DNA from: Dokdonia donghaensis DSW-1 | GTDB lineage: Bacteria; Bacteroidota; Bacteroidia; Flavobacteriales; Flavobacteriaceae | Reading direction: 5' to 3' | Length of the DNA stretch: 64,000 nucleotides | Assembly: GCF_001653755.1 (NCBI RefSeq) | Contig: NZ_CP015125.1 | Span: 246,001-310,000 of the forward strand | In this document: positions 1 to 8,581 of the stretch, one piece after another | Layout: every line of letters begins with the position of its first letter | Position numbering within the stretch: position 1 is the first letter of the stretch | Position numbers and translations under genes: made by a program | The notes under the pieces: model-generated | The model's database searches: none | Seen by the model: the letters and a program-made list of their open reading frames with translations, nothing else | Told to the model about the DNA's origin: nothing

Positions 1-1803
1 GATTGTAAATATGCCTGTCTTTATTTTATAATGAAGACCCAAGAAAACATCGCTAAAATTAAAGCGCACATCATTACCTATAGGTGTGCCGTCTTCTGTC
101 TCATTGAGATCTTGACTGCTGCCATTTTCTAGAATTTCAAATAAGTTTGAATTAAAGTCTTGACGACTCAAAGTGGTTCCTAGTGTAAAATTGAGATTAC
201 TTTTATTATTAAGAACATAGTAGTAATCTATCTTTGCGTCAAGCTTGTTTGAGATGACGCTTTTATTTTGATTAATATCAAAAAGTCCGCCGGCTCCTGC
301 TGTAAAATCTATGGCCTCAAAAGGATTATCTGGATCATCTGGGTTAGGAGACGTAAATGGCTCTTGAGATAATAACGCACTATAAAAAGGGTTTTCATCC
401 TGATATAAATGCTGGAAGGTACCCGCAAAAATGTTATTATCATCTAGCGTATAATAGAAGTTTGCGTTTTGATTTATAGAAAATGGTTCATTCTCTTTAT
501 TCTGGTCTACTATATCTATTGTGGTTTCTCCATCTTGAGTAATGATACTTGCACCATCTGAAAATTCGGTTTGCTTTGACTTTTTAAGCAGTACATCATA
601 ATCTACCTGGAGGCTCGCATTAGGTTTAAACTTTGAGCTCAATTTTGCCATACCAAGCTGGTTGCGCTGGTCTGTCACCTCATCAAAACCTTGAGTAAAC
701 CCTTGATTGATAAATGTATTGAGAGAGTTATTTACAAAGTTAGTTTTGTTATCACTTAGTAACGCAAAACCGCTAAGATCCCACTTAGGCGAGGCTGCAT
801 AGGTAAAGTTTGCTGCCACAAAGTTAGACTCAATCTCGTTTGCTCTATTATTTTGAGTAGTTAAAAAACCTAAACCACTATCGCTCACATTAAATCCAGT
901 GCCACCTCGTCTATTAAACCCTCTAAAACCACCTGTAAAGTTGAAATAATCACGAAAAGTAAATGGAACATCTCCCGTATTATTAAAGTTAGATATAACA
1001 TTAATACTCCCCTTAGGACTGTAATAAAACAGTTTTGCCTTACCCAGATAGCGCGTCTTCTCACCATCTCCTAGACCGGCAGTCACATCACCAAACCAAA
1101 AATTAGTCTTTCCTTCTTTAAGTCTTAAGTTTATCGCAACATTATCTTGATCATTACCAAGGCCTCGCATCTGGTCTACTTCATTATAATTTTTAAGTAC
1201 TTCTACTTTTTTGAGTGCATCTGCAGGTATATTTTTTGTGGCTAGCTTAGAGTCTCCGTCAAAAAACTCTTTTCCCTCTATCATCACTTTACTCACAACC
1301 TGTCCCTCTACCTCAATCTCACCATCATCATTTACCTCAACACCGGGCAATTTTTTAAGTACATCGCCTAGCTTGCGCTCTGTTCCATTTGTAAAACTGT
1401 CTGTATTATAAACAATGGTATCCCCTTTTATAGTAACCGGCATCTCATAGACAAGCTCTACATTATCAAGCTGATTTGGGTCTTCTTTAAGGACAAAATC
1501 TTTAACTACCTCATCTGCATCTTGGGCTGGTGTAAACTCTTCTAGTATAGACTGTAATCCCAAGTAACTTACTTTTAGATCATAAGTAACACCCGTAGCA
1601 AGATCTAACTTATACCTACCAGATTGATCTGTAATACCGTAAGACTCTAGGGTACCCTCAGCTTTGTTTGTAGCAATGATATTTGCTAGCTCAAGCGGGT
1701 TCCCTATGCTGTCTTTAACCACACCTTTGAGAGTCATACTTTGGGCAAAAATAATGCTGGGCAATGCAAGCAGCACTGCCAAAAGAAGTTGGGTATTTTT
1801 CAT
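1..1803 (-). CDS. TonB-type outer-membrane beta-barrel protein (3' end outside window)
   Basis: Only the first 601 residues are visible; the frame is open to the window edge. The start at 1803 gives a clear signal peptide (MKNTQLLLAVLLALPSIIFA then Q). Residues about 23-110 form a carboxypeptidase-regulatory-like fold (TLKGVVKDSIGNPLELANI), followed by a plug-like segment (KLPGVEVNDDGEIEVEGQ, VMIEGKEFFDGD) and then alternating strands typical of an outer-membrane barrel. This is the architecture of flavobacterial outer-membrane beta-barrel receptors found beside GLPGLI proteins. It is the last visible gene of a leftward operon behind two GLPGLI genes. Its substrate cannot be told from sequence. 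No TonB box was identified, so active TonB-dependent transport is an inference. Confidence 0.85.
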   Translation of the reverse strand, partial: MKNTQLLLAVLLALPSIIFAQSMTLKGVVKDSIGNPLELANIIATNKAEGTLESYGITDQSGRYKLDLATGVTYDLKVSYLGLQSILEEFTPAQDADEVVKDFVLKEDPNQLDNVELVYEMPVTIKGDTIVYNTDSFTNGTERKLGDVLKKLPGVEVNDDGEIEVEGQVVSKVMIEGKEFFDGDSKLATKNIPADALKKVEVLKNYNEVDQMRGLGNDQDNVAINLRLKEGKTNFWFGDVTAGLGDGEKTRYLGKAKLFYYSPKGSINVISNFNNTGDVPFTFRDYFNFTGGFRGFNRRGGTGFNVSDSGLGFLTTQNNRANEIESNFVAANFTYAASPKWDLSGFALLSDNKTNFVNNSLNTFINQGFTQGFDEVTDQRNQLGMAKLSSKFKPNASLQVDYDVLLKKSKQTEFSDGASIITQDGETTIDIVDQNKENEPFSINQNANFYYTLDDNNIFAGTFQHLYQDENPFYSALLSQEPFTSPNPDDPDNPFEAIDFTAGAGGLFDINQNKSVISNKLDAKIDYYYVLNNKSNLNFTLGTTLSRQDFNSNLFEILENGSSQDLNETEDGTPIGNDVRFNFSDVFLGLHYKIKTGIFTI

Positions 1804-1884
1804 CTTTGGATTGGTTGTTTTTTTACATCGCGACGTCCAGCAATTAAGGGTCGTCGTGTATAAAATAATTATGAATGTTAAATC

Positions 1885-1937
1885 TACGTGTTCGTACTTC
1901 GGCAGGCTTTGTATAGACTACAGCAAACTGAAAGCGA
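1885..1937. repeat. degenerate long form of the palindrome element
   Basis: This stretch in the 145-bp gap between the GLPGLI gene and the barrel gene aligns without gaps to the element at 10836-10891. They share ACTTCGGCA, GTAT and AAACTGAAAGCG blocks. The left arm is decayed here (ACGTGTTCG instead of ACGCTTTCG). It looks like an old copy of the 36-bp-insert form of the GCTTTCGCGAAAGC palindrome. Confidence 0.6.
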
Positions 1938-1948
1938 TGATAACTTTT

Positions 1949-2824
1949 CTAAAATCTGCCACCGCCTTGACCACGTCTTCCTCCCCTACCAAAACGCTCT
2001 GCCATTTCTTTTCCTTTTTCTTCAAGGATTTTTGTGTACTCCTCGCGGCTTACTTCCTTGCCTTTTACAGGAGCCTCGATGGTTACAGGCTCTTTTGGGT
2101 TTAACACCACTTTTGTGCATAAAATAGTAGTATTACTGGTGTTTAACTCCAGTATTAAACCTGGCAACCCGCCAAACTCGTCTGGGCCGTGACTTGCCGG
2201 AATCATAGGTGTATACCAGGCTACGATTTCTTCAGTCTTAGGCTCCTCATCGGCAACGGTTCCTCCGGCCTTTTTTATGGAGTCATTTTTTTCTTGCAAC
2301 TCTCTTGCTCTTCTTCCCATTCTAGACCACAGGTTAGTCTCAAGGCTGCGCGTTGCCACTGCCTTAAAAACGGGATACTGGCCTATCATCTTACTTTCTT
2401 TTACAAGCTCCCAGTTAAGGTTATTTAAGGTGTCTTTTACAAGAAAAGTTTTACCCATCATATCATTCTCACGTGCATAGTCATTACTTGCACGGTTAGA
2501 ATAAATACCTCCTTGTGTAAAACCACTGCCAAAACCACGGCCTCCTCCACCTTGTCCAGGAGTTTCTAACTTTGCCTCTTCCTTATAAAAAGACTCATCT
2601 TTTGTAAAGCTTAGTGTATATTCTTTTTCTAAGAAGCGCTTCATACGCTCCATCATTTGCTTTTTCTGAGCTTCGCTCATTTGCTGACCACGACGTCCAA
2701 AATTAGACATATCTACCGTGCGTTTGCTCTGGTAAGTGGCCACTCCAGTAATCTCCTGGGCAGTAACCACTGCCGAAAAAAGGAATGTGCAAATCATTAA
2801 AAAAGAAAAGGTAGCTTTACTCAT
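1949..2824 (-). CDS. GLPGLI family secreted protein (glycine/arginine-rich)
   Basis: 291 residues with a signal peptide ending near TAQ (residues 21-23). The family-defining GLPGLI motif is at residues 219-224, within FGGLPGLILELN. A glycine-rich loop (residues 90-106) and a Gly/Arg-rich tail (RFGRGGRRGQGGGRF) distinguish it from its upstream paralogue. GLPGLI proteins are exported Bacteroidota proteins of unknown biochemical role, usually encoded beside outer-membrane receptors and two-component systems, as here. It lies 65 bp after the first GLPGLI gene and is probably co-transcribed with it. Function beyond family membership is not known. Confidence 0.88.
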   Translation of the reverse strand: MSKATFSFLMICTFLFSAVVTAQEITGVATYQSKRTVDMSNFGRRGQQMSEAQKKQMMERMKRFLEKEYTLSFTKDESFYKEEAKLETPGQGGGGRGFGSGFTQGGIYSNRASNDYARENDMMGKTFLVKDTLNNLNWELVKESKMIGQYPVFKAVATRSLETNLWSRMGRRARELQEKNDSIKKAGGTVADEEPKTEEIVAWYTPMIPASHGPDEFGGLPGLILELNTSNTTILCTKVVLNPKEPVTIEAPVKGKEVSREEYTKILEEKGKEMAERFGRGGRRGQGGGRF

Positions 2825-2889
2825 AACATCTGTGTTTAAAATTTTAGACTATAAAGCTAGCTAATAGTTTAATGCGGGTTAAAAATTAT

Positions 2890-3717
2890 TTATCCCTGTA
2901 TCTCAATACTGATGTGATTACCTCCCTTTTTACCTTTGGTTTGGTAACGCTCCATCATCTCTTTTGCTTTTGCTGTAGAAATTTCTTCATACTCCTCTGC
3001 ACTTACTTTTTTACCTTTTGTAGGTGCTGTTATATTAAGTTTTTCGCTTGGATTGAGCACTACCTTTGTACACATCATAGCCATCTTACCGTCATTTACT
3101 TCGAGTATAAGTCCTGGCAATCCCCAGAAACGATCTGGCCCTTGCTGCACAGGTATGTCTAGCGTGTACCAGGCTGTTGTGACTTTTGTTTCTTTTGTTG
3201 GGGCAGTTTCTTCTCCATTAACCATATTAATAGTCTCCTTCTCTTCTGTAAGTGTCGCTTTAAAACAGGTGTATTGCCCTATATTTTTAATCTCTTTCTC
3301 AAGTTTCCACTCAGGCTTTTTTAAGCTGTCTTCTATAAGGAAGTCTTTTCCCATTAAATTGGTCTTATTTGTAAAGCTTTGCTCTTCTATATTATTAAAC
3401 AGCTCATCATTACTAGTAGATACTTGAATTTGTATCCCGTTACTTGAAGGCGCTTGTGGCTTGTCTAATGTTGCGTTTTCTTTCCACAAAGACTTTTTAC
3501 CATTAAAGGTGAGTGTGTATTCTTTTTGAAACTGCTTGCGTAGCTGCTCTTGTAAGGTCTTCTGTATATCACTAGTAATACCAGATGTACTGTCCATCTT
3601 CATTTCTATATGACGCTGCGTTTGGTAAGTTGCCACTCCAGATACTTGTTGTGAGTACGCTTTCGCGAAAGCGCAAACCATCACAAGCACTAGTAAATTT
3701 TTGGATATTGATTTCAT
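2890..3717 (-). CDS. GLPGLI family secreted protein
   Basis: 275 residues. It has a signal peptide (about residues 1-22), the shared N-terminal motif VSGVATYQTQR and GLPGLI at residues 199-204. It is paralogous to the next gene: both carry EYTLTF/EYTLSF, IGQY, AWYT and VLNP blocks. The hydrophobic end of the signal peptide (AFAKAY, residues 16-21) is written by a copy of the genome-wide palindrome at 3655-3674, so a mobile or recurrent DNA element appears to have become part of an export signal. It starts 10 bp after the stop of the upstream coiled-coil gene, which supports one operon. Confidence 0.9.
   Translation of the reverse strand: MKSISKNLLVLVMVCAFAKAYSQQVSGVATYQTQRHIEMKMDSTSGITSDIQKTLQEQLRKQFQKEYTLTFNGKKSLWKENATLDKPQAPSSNGIQIQVSTSNDELFNNIEEQSFTNKTNLMGKDFLIEDSLKKPEWKLEKEIKNIGQYTCFKATLTEEKETINMVNGEETAPTKETKVTTAWYTLDIPVQQGPDRFWGLPGLILEVNDGKMAMMCTKVVLNPSEKLNITAPTKGKKVSAEEYEEISTAKAKEMMERYQTKGKKGGNHISIEIQG
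3655..3674. repeat. palindrome copy inside GLPGLI signal peptide
   Basis: GTACGCTTTCGCGAAAGCGC. Read on the minus strand in the gene frame it codes for AFAKAY. It is one of five in-gene copies in the window. Confidence 0.9.
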
Positions 3718-3727
3718 AGTCTTTATG

Positions 3728-4201
3728 TTATTTGTTGTTCTTATTATTTTGTTGCTCTAGCTTTTCAAGCCTAGATTTTAGTTCTAAAAAGGATGGGCTT
3801 TTTTCAAATATACTTGCCGCTTCTGAAAGTTTTCTCTCAATGTTACTTAAGTCTTTTTTAGTAAACCCAGCGAGTGGGGTTTGATCATCTTCATCTAGAT
3901 TTATGGTAAATTTTATTTTTTTTGTGACCTTAGCATTGAGACTATCTAGAGTAACATCTTCTTTTTCGAGAGTGTAACTTATTTTCTGACTTACCTCTTC
4001 CATCTTAGTCTGTAATTTTACTATATCTGACTTTGAAAAGAACTCATTGCGCTCTACATCTTCAAGCTTTTTAGAAAGAACTGTGAGCGCCTCTTTTAGT
4101 TCTTCTTTAAATTCTTGAGATACTTCGAGCTTCAACTCTTTTTGTTGAGCAAAAGAAATACTCACTAGTAAGGATAGAATGATTGTGATAATTGTTTTCA
4201 T
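3728..4201 (-). CDS. secreted coiled-coil protein, first gene of the GLPGLI operon
   Basis: 157 residues. A signal peptide (MKTIITIILSLLVSISFA, then QQ) is followed by charged, heptad-rich helices (EELKEALTVLSKKLEDVERN; LKSRLEKLEQQNNKNNK) around a short beta-like middle (KIKFTINLDEDDQTPLAG). I do not recognise a named family. Its position as first gene of the leftward operon, divergent from the kinase gene, suggests it is a periplasmic partner of the GLPGLI proteins or of the sensor, but that is inference from context only. Confidence 0.8.
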   Translation of the reverse strand: MKTIITIILSLLVSISFAQQKELKLEVSQEFKEELKEALTVLSKKLEDVERNEFFSKSDIVKLQTKMEEVSQKISYTLEKEDVTLDSLNAKVTKKIKFTINLDEDDQTPLAGFTKKDLSNIERKLSEAASIFEKSPSFLELKSRLEKLEQQNNKNNK

Positions 4202-4270
4202 AATAGATTGATTTTAAAATGTTTGTTGTATTGAACAGTACAAATATGGAGAACATCTTTGGCTATTTGA

Positions 4271-4319
4271 GTTAACAACCGTTAACGAGTGTTAAGCGAT
4301 TTGGTAACAGCTAGTTAAC
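4271..4319. promoter_or_regulatory. phased GTTAAC direct repeats, candidate response-regulator binding site
   Basis: GTTAAC starts at 4271, 4281 and 4314, with near matches GTTAAG at 4291 and GGTAAC at 4303. Spacings are 10, 10, 12 and 11 bp, so all copies face the same side of the helix. OmpR/PhoB-family regulators bind tandem direct repeats of this period. The array overlaps the -33 region of the kinase promoter and lies between the divergent operons, so autoregulation by the adjacent OmpR-type regulator is a reasonable inference. Confidence 0.5.
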
Positions 4320-4331
4320 CCACTACATTTG
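4301..4331 (+). promoter_or_regulatory. Bacteroidota-type promoter for the kinase operon
   Basis: TTG at 4301-4303, 20 bp, then TACATTTG at 4324-4331. This matches the TTG-N17-23-TAnnTTTG pattern of flavobacterial promoters. Only 4 bp separate the box from the ATG at 4336, so the transcript should be leaderless or nearly so. Confidence 0.55.
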
Positions 4332-4335
4332 AATT

Positions 4336-5940
4336 ATGCAAGAAAGACATTATAAAACCATATTGTATTTTATAAGCGCCGTCATAATATGCACACTCGC
4401 AGTGCAGATTTACTGGAATTATAAAAATTATGAGGTGGGAAAAGCACAGCTCAAACGTGATATGCAAACCAGTATTGATAATGCTGTAAGCGCTTATTAT
4501 GAAGATATCACGGCTTCTAACACCATAGGATTTCTAGGAGACGACCAAAATCTAGATTTATTTTTTAAGTCAGATAAAATGCAGAATCTAGGTAAGCGTG
4601 TAGACAGTGGTCTTACTATAAATAGTATTAAAATAGAAGAGACTAACAATGATGATAACATTATAGTGGAAGGTGCAAGCCCAACAGAACTAGACAGTAT
4701 TTTTTCAAGTCGTCTGGTTAAGGTAGATACCACATATGCTCAAGAGTTTAAACGCAACTCACCTACATCGAGCAGTCATACTACTTTTAAAGTTTTTGGC
4801 GAAAGTGAGAAAGCAGTAGAAGTACTTTCAAAAAGAATAAAAAACAACTTACTTACCTCACAACAGGTAACAGACTCGTCACAAACAGCATTACCAGATA
4901 GGCTTGAAGCACTTACAGACCTTACAACGAGTATAGTTTTGTCATTTAAAGATGATAAGATAAACGTGCCTACCCTAGATAGCCTTATTAACCTAGAGCT
5001 TACGCGAAAAAATCTCAACAACACACAATATACTATTGCTTACAACGCAGCAGAAAGTGATACCACACAAACACTCAATAATCACGATCTAGCTATTGTC
5101 TCTACCTCAAATTTGCTCCCTAAGAAGAGTAGCCTAGCCGTAGGTTTTAAAAATGTAGCCAGTATCGTTTTACAACGTAATTTACTAGGGATGCTCCTCT
5201 CCCTACTACTTGTAGGTGCTGTAATAGCCAGCCTACTCTACCTCCTTAAAATCATACAAGAGCAAAAACAGCTGGCCGAGATTAAAAATGACTTTATAAG
5301 CAACATCACCCACGAGTTTAAAACCCCCATAGCCACCATAGGTGTAGCTATAGAGAGTATACAACACTTTAATGAGGCAGACAGTAATGAGAAAACAAAA
5401 AAGTATCTTGAGATGTCATCACAGCAAGTATCAAAACTCAACACAATGGTTGAGAAGCTACTTGAGACCGCCACTTTAGACAGCGAAGCTTTAGAACTTA
5501 ATAAACAAGAGACTAACCTCGCTGAGCTACTTGAGCACATCACACAATCACATCAAGAAACCACAAATGGTAAAACATTAACCTTTACCACCCAAGACAG
5601 AAATACACGTGCATCTATAGATGTTTTTCACCTAGAAAACGCGCTAGATAATATTATAGACAACGCCATAAAATATGGCGGAGATACCATAAAAATAGCC
5701 CTTAACAGCACAAAAGAAAACATACAAATCACCATCGCAGATGGTGGTAACAAGCTTACAAAACAACAAGCTCAACACATTTTTGATAAGTTTTACAGAG
5801 TGCCAAAGGGAAATAAGCACGATGTAAAAGGTTTTGGTATAGGTCTCTACTATACAAAGACTATTATAGAAAAACACAGTGGTAATATCGCGGTACAAAC
5901 CCAACCCACCACTTTTAAAATCACACTGCCTTATGCCTAA
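4336..5940 (+). CDS. sensor histidine kinase
   Basis: 534 residues. TM1 is at about 8-28, a periplasmic sensor region at 29-280 has no family I recognise, and TM2 is at about 283-305. The HisKA dimerisation helix carries the phospho-accepting His326 (SNITHEFKTP). The ATPase domain has the N box (DNIIDNAIKYG, 438-448), a G1-like DGG (469-471), the F box (FDKFYRV, 483-489) and the G2 box (GFGIGLYY, 499-506). It phosphorylates the regulator encoded next, whose start codon overlaps this gene's end by 8 bp. The genes divergent to it are a GLPGLI/outer-membrane barrel operon, the likely regulon. The signal sensed is unknown. Confidence 0.95.
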   Translation: MQERHYKTILYFISAVIICTLAVQIYWNYKNYEVGKAQLKRDMQTSIDNAVSAYYEDITASNTIGFLGDDQNLDLFFKSDKMQNLGKRVDSGLTINSIKIEETNNDDNIIVEGASPTELDSIFSSRLVKVDTTYAQEFKRNSPTSSSHTTFKVFGESEKAVEVLSKRIKNNLLTSQQVTDSSQTALPDRLEALTDLTTSIVLSFKDDKINVPTLDSLINLELTRKNLNNTQYTIAYNAAESDTTQTLNNHDLAIVSTSNLLPKKSSLAVGFKNVASIVLQRNLLGMLLSLLLVGAVIASLLYLLKIIQEQKQLAEIKNDFISNITHEFKTPIATIGVAIESIQHFNEADSNEKTKKYLEMSSQQVSKLNTMVEKLLETATLDSEALELNKQETNLAELLEHITQSHQETTNGKTLTFTTQDRNTRASIDVFHLENALDNIIDNAIKYGGDTIKIALNSTKENIQITIADGGNKLTKQQAQHIFDKFYRVPKGNKHDVKGFGIGLYYTKTIIEKHSGNIAVQTQPTTFKITLPYA

Positions 5941-6610
5941 AATAAATCTACTACTCGCCGAAGATGAGCCTGCGCTAGGCCAGATTGTAAAAGAGAGCCT
6001 TGAGACTAGGGACTTTATAGTCACACTATGTCCAGATGGTGAGATTGCTTTTGAAAAATTTAAACAAAACACCCCAGACATACTTGTACTCGATGTGATG
6101 ATGCCTAAGATGGATGGTTTTACTCTAGCAAAAGAAGTAAGAGCTATAAATGATGAAATCCCTATTATATTTCTCACCGCAAAGTCTCAACCAGCAGATG
6201 TTGTAGAGGGGTTTAGCATAGGTGGTAACGACTACCTCAAGAAACCCTTTAGTATGGAAGAACTCATCGTGCGTATTAAAAACTTATTGAATCGCTCTGC
6301 ACAACAAAAAAAGTCTGAAGTGCTTAAGGTGGGTGACTACAGCTTCGACTTCCCGAGGCAAGAATTACATTACAATAATGACGTCACCCGTCTCACACAT
6401 AGAGAAGCTCATCTTCTTTTTAATCTGGTAAAAAATAAGAATCAAGTGCTGGACCGTAGCCTGATTTTAAAAAAACTATGGGGCAATGATGACTTTTTCA
6501 ACGCACGTAGTATGGATGTCTTTATCACAAAACTTCGCAAGAAACTCAAAGAAGATCCTAAAGTTGAGATTGTAAACGTGCGTGGTTATGGCTATAAATT
6601 GCTTTGCTAG
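5933..6610 (+). CDS. OmpR/PhoB-family response regulator
   Basis: 225 residues from the ATG at 5933, chosen because it gives a standard receiver start (MPKINLLLAEDEPALGQ). An upstream start would put 18 extra residues inside the kinase gene. Receiver domain: acidic pocket E10/D11, phospho-acceptor D54 (LVLDVMMPKMDG), and the conserved lysine in YLKKPF. The C-terminal winged helix (about 125-225) ends with the typical VRGYGYKL. It overlaps the kinase gene by 8 bp, so the two are translationally coupled. Probable targets are the phased GTTAAC repeats upstream of the operon. Confidence 0.95.
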   Translation: MPKINLLLAEDEPALGQIVKESLETRDFIVTLCPDGEIAFEKFKQNTPDILVLDVMMPKMDGFTLAKEVRAINDEIPIIFLTAKSQPADVVEGFSIGGNDYLKKPFSMEELIVRIKNLLNRSAQQKKSEVLKVGDYSFDFPRQELHYNNDVTRLTHREAHLLFNLVKNKNQVLDRSLILKKLWGNDDFFNARSMDVFITKLRKKLKEDPKVEIVNVRGYGYKLLC

Positions 6611-6637
6611 ATTTAACGCAAAGTATTAGTTGCTGTG

Positions 6638-6659
6638 TTACGCTTTCGCGAAAGCGTAA
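6638..6659. repeat. palindrome copy, full 22-bp form
   Basis: Perfect inverted repeat with half-site TTACGCTTTCG between the convergent regulator and truncated-haemoglobin genes. It could also form a short hairpin in either transcript, although no T-run follows. Confidence 0.9.
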
Positions 6660-7052
6660 TTATTCCACTCCTGGTTTTGCCTGAAACATATTTACTAGAA
6701 AGAAAGTTCCAATCTTACGAGCACGAAATTTTGCCATCTCTGCAAGTTCGCCTTCATATAATTCATCTACCGTTTGCACCCAGTGATTGAGCCACACACC
6801 AAAGTGTTGCTCATTTATAGTATAACCTTCATCTCTATCTACACGTTTGTGAGCCTGCAAAGGTCTTCCTGTAAAAATGCGCTTTTGAAACAGGTTACCT
6901 TCCCAAAAATCTGTGAGATGCTCAAAGTGATGTTGCCAGTCTGTAATGTGTTTATTGAAAATAGGTCCCAGATAAACATCACTACGTATGCGACCATAAA
7001 AAGTGGTAACCAGTTTATATACGTCTTCTCTATTTTTGATCTCTTTTCTCAC
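6660..7052 (-). CDS. group III truncated haemoglobin
   Basis: 130 residues with the single-domain fold pattern of group III truncated globins. It has FYGRIRSD near the N-terminus with the haem-pocket tyrosine (Y19), FWEGNLFQ (49-56), the likely proximal histidine H68 in RPLQAHKR, and the C-terminal HFGVWLNHWVQTVDE helix. It starts with GTG (7050-7052); no ATG is available in frame nearby. The family binds O2 or NO with high affinity. A physiological role in oxygen or nitric oxide handling is inference. It is divergent from the 7103 gene with only 50 bp between them. Confidence 0.88.
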   Translation of the reverse strand: MRKEIKNREDVYKLVTTFYGRIRSDVYLGPIFNKHITDWQHHFEHLTDFWEGNLFQKRIFTGRPLQAHKRVDRDEGYTINEQHFGVWLNHWVQTVDELYEGELAEMAKFRARKIGTFFLVNMFQAKPGVE

Positions 7053-7056
7053 ATTA

Positions 7057-7064
7057 CAAAGGTA
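7057..7064 (-). promoter_or_regulatory. -7 box for the truncated haemoglobin gene
   Basis: On the minus strand this reads TACCTTTG (TAnnTTTG). It ends 4 bp before the GTG start, the same spacing as at the kinase and waaA genes, again implying a near-leaderless transcript. Confidence 0.45.
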
Positions 7065-7102
7065 TTAACTATAACGGCTAGATTTTTGTACTTTGCTTAC
7101 TA

Positions 7103-7891
7103 ATGCACAAACTGATTTACATACTATTATTTCTTGCTTCAATCACAGCTACAAGCCAGAGCTACACCTTAGAGAAGATCAATGAGGTCACACTAGACAC
7201 AGACACCTTTATAGCTGTAGATGCTTTTAATGCACTATACCACATTAAAGGTGATATCTTATATAAGACTGATGTGCAAAATGAGTATCAATTTTCGGCA
7301 TTGCAACTGGGTGCATTAACTTCAGTCGATGTGCTCAACCCGCTTAGAATTACCTTGTTTTATGAAAGCTCAAACACAGCAGTCATTCTTGACAACACAC
7401 TTAACGAGATTACACGTGTAAACTTCTCTACGATAGAAAACTTTAGAAATGTAAGCCACGTGCGTACGGCAAGTGATAGGCGCTTCTGGATTTTTAATAC
7501 AGATTTACAACAGTTAGAAATTTTTGACTGGAATACTCAAAAGATTCTTACCCAGTTTCCCCCTATGGCACATAATGCCACAGCGCTTATGACCAACTTT
7601 AACTTTGCCTGGGTGAGTACTAAAGATGGTGTTTTTTACTACAATAATTATGGGAGTTTTATAGAGAAGATAGAAAGTCCTGAAAGCCAGCTTATGTCAC
7701 AAGACAAAGGTGCTTTTATACTTTATGCAGATAAGAAGCTCTATTACAAACCTAATGATACTGCTGCTGTAGGAGTTATAGAAACATTAGATTTATCTAT
7801 AAAACAGCTTTCTTTAAAAGGGGAAAGTCTCTATATTTACAGTGATAAAAAGCTCACTGCTTTCCGTCTCAAACTAGCTAAACAACCTTAA
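7103..7891 (+). CDS. secreted beta-propeller-like protein of unknown function
   Basis: 262 residues with a signal peptide (MHKLIYILLFLASITATSQ). The rest is repeated short strands such as NEYQFSALQLGALTSVDVLNPLRITLFY and NTDLQQLEIFDWNTQKIL, as in small beta-propellers. I cannot assign a family or substrate. It ends 2 bp before the deoxynucleoside kinase gene, so the two are co-transcribed, an arrangement worth noting because one product is exported and the other cytoplasmic. Confidence 0.8.
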   Translation: MHKLIYILLFLASITATSQSYTLEKINEVTLDTDTFIAVDAFNALYHIKGDILYKTDVQNEYQFSALQLGALTSVDVLNPLRITLFYESSNTAVILDNTLNEITRVNFSTIENFRNVSHVRTASDRRFWIFNTDLQQLEIFDWNTQKILTQFPPMAHNATALMTNFNFAWVSTKDGVFYYNNYGSFIEKIESPESQLMSQDKGAFILYADKKLYYKPNDTAAVGVIETLDLSIKQLSLKGESLYIYSDKKLTAFRLKLAKQP

Positions 7892-7893
7892 CT

Positions 7894-8508
7894 ATGCACA
7901 TCGCCATCGCCGGTAATATTGGTGCCGGTAAAACGACACTGACTAAACTTCTCGCAAAACATTTTAAGTGGACTCCACAGTTTGAAGACGTGGTAGATAA
8001 CCCTTACCTAGATGATTTTTATAACGAGATGGAGCGCTGGTCTTTTAACCTGCAAATTTACTTTTTAAATAGCCGTTTTAGACAATTACTAGAGATACGC
8101 GATAGCAATAAATCTATTATACAAGACCGTACTATCTATGAAGACGCATTCATATTTGCGCCTAACCTGCACGCGATGGGATTGCTTACTAATAGAGATT
8201 ACAACAACTACAAGTCGCTTTTTGATCTTATGGAGAGTGTAGTAGATGCACCAGACCTTATGATTTACCTGCGTAGCTCTATCCCAAACCTTGTATCGCA
8301 AATACACAAGCGTGGCAGAGACTATGAAAACTCTATATCTATAGACTACCTAAGCCGTCTTAATGAACGCTACGAGGCGTGGATACACGGTTATGACAAA
8401 GGAAAGCTTCTTATTATAGATGTAGATAATCTTGACTTTGTAGATAATCCAGAAGATTTAGGAGATATCATCAATAGAATAGATGCTGAGTTAAATGGGC
8501 TTTTTTAA
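7894..8508 (+). CDS. deoxynucleoside kinase
   Basis: 204 residues. P-loop GNIGAGKT (7-14), catalytic Glu31 (FEDVVDNPYLDDFY), substrate-site helix with W49 and Q54 (WSFNLQIYFLNSRF), and the DR motif D78-R79 (QDRTIYED). These match the dGK/dCK-type family that phosphorylates deoxynucleosides in the salvage pathway. Which base is preferred cannot be read from sequence. It starts 2 bp after the preceding stop. A nucleoside importer, thymidylate synthase and dihydrofolate reductase also lie in this window, although not in the same operon. Confidence 0.9.
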   Translation: MHIAIAGNIGAGKTTLTKLLAKHFKWTPQFEDVVDNPYLDDFYNEMERWSFNLQIYFLNSRFRQLLEIRDSNKSIIQDRTIYEDAFIFAPNLHAMGLLTNRDYNNYKSLFDLMESVVDAPDLMIYLRSSIPNLVSQIHKRGRDYENSISIDYLSRLNERYEAWIHGYDKGKLLIIDVDNLDFVDNPEDLGDIINRIDAELNGLF

Positions 8509-8527
8509 CATAAAGTTTAATAATATC

Positions 8528-8535
8528 TAAGTTTG
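8528..8535 (+). promoter_or_regulatory. -7 box for the first small lipoprotein
   Basis: TAAGTTTG matches TAnnTTTG, 46 bp before the ATG at 8582. No clear TTG element was found at the expected distance. Confidence 0.35.
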
Positions 8536-8581
8536 GCAGGGTGTTTGATAATTTTTGAGCTTCAATCAAAAATCAAACATT

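Noticed and set aside
1664..2127. Plus-strand frames opposite the barrel and GLPGLI genes
   Set aside because: No signal, poor composition, and fully overlapped by well-supported minus-strand genes with family motifs.
5879..5932. Longer start for the response regulator
   Set aside because: The extra 18 residues do not resemble a receiver domain and the ATG at 5933 gives the canonical start overlapping the kinase stop.
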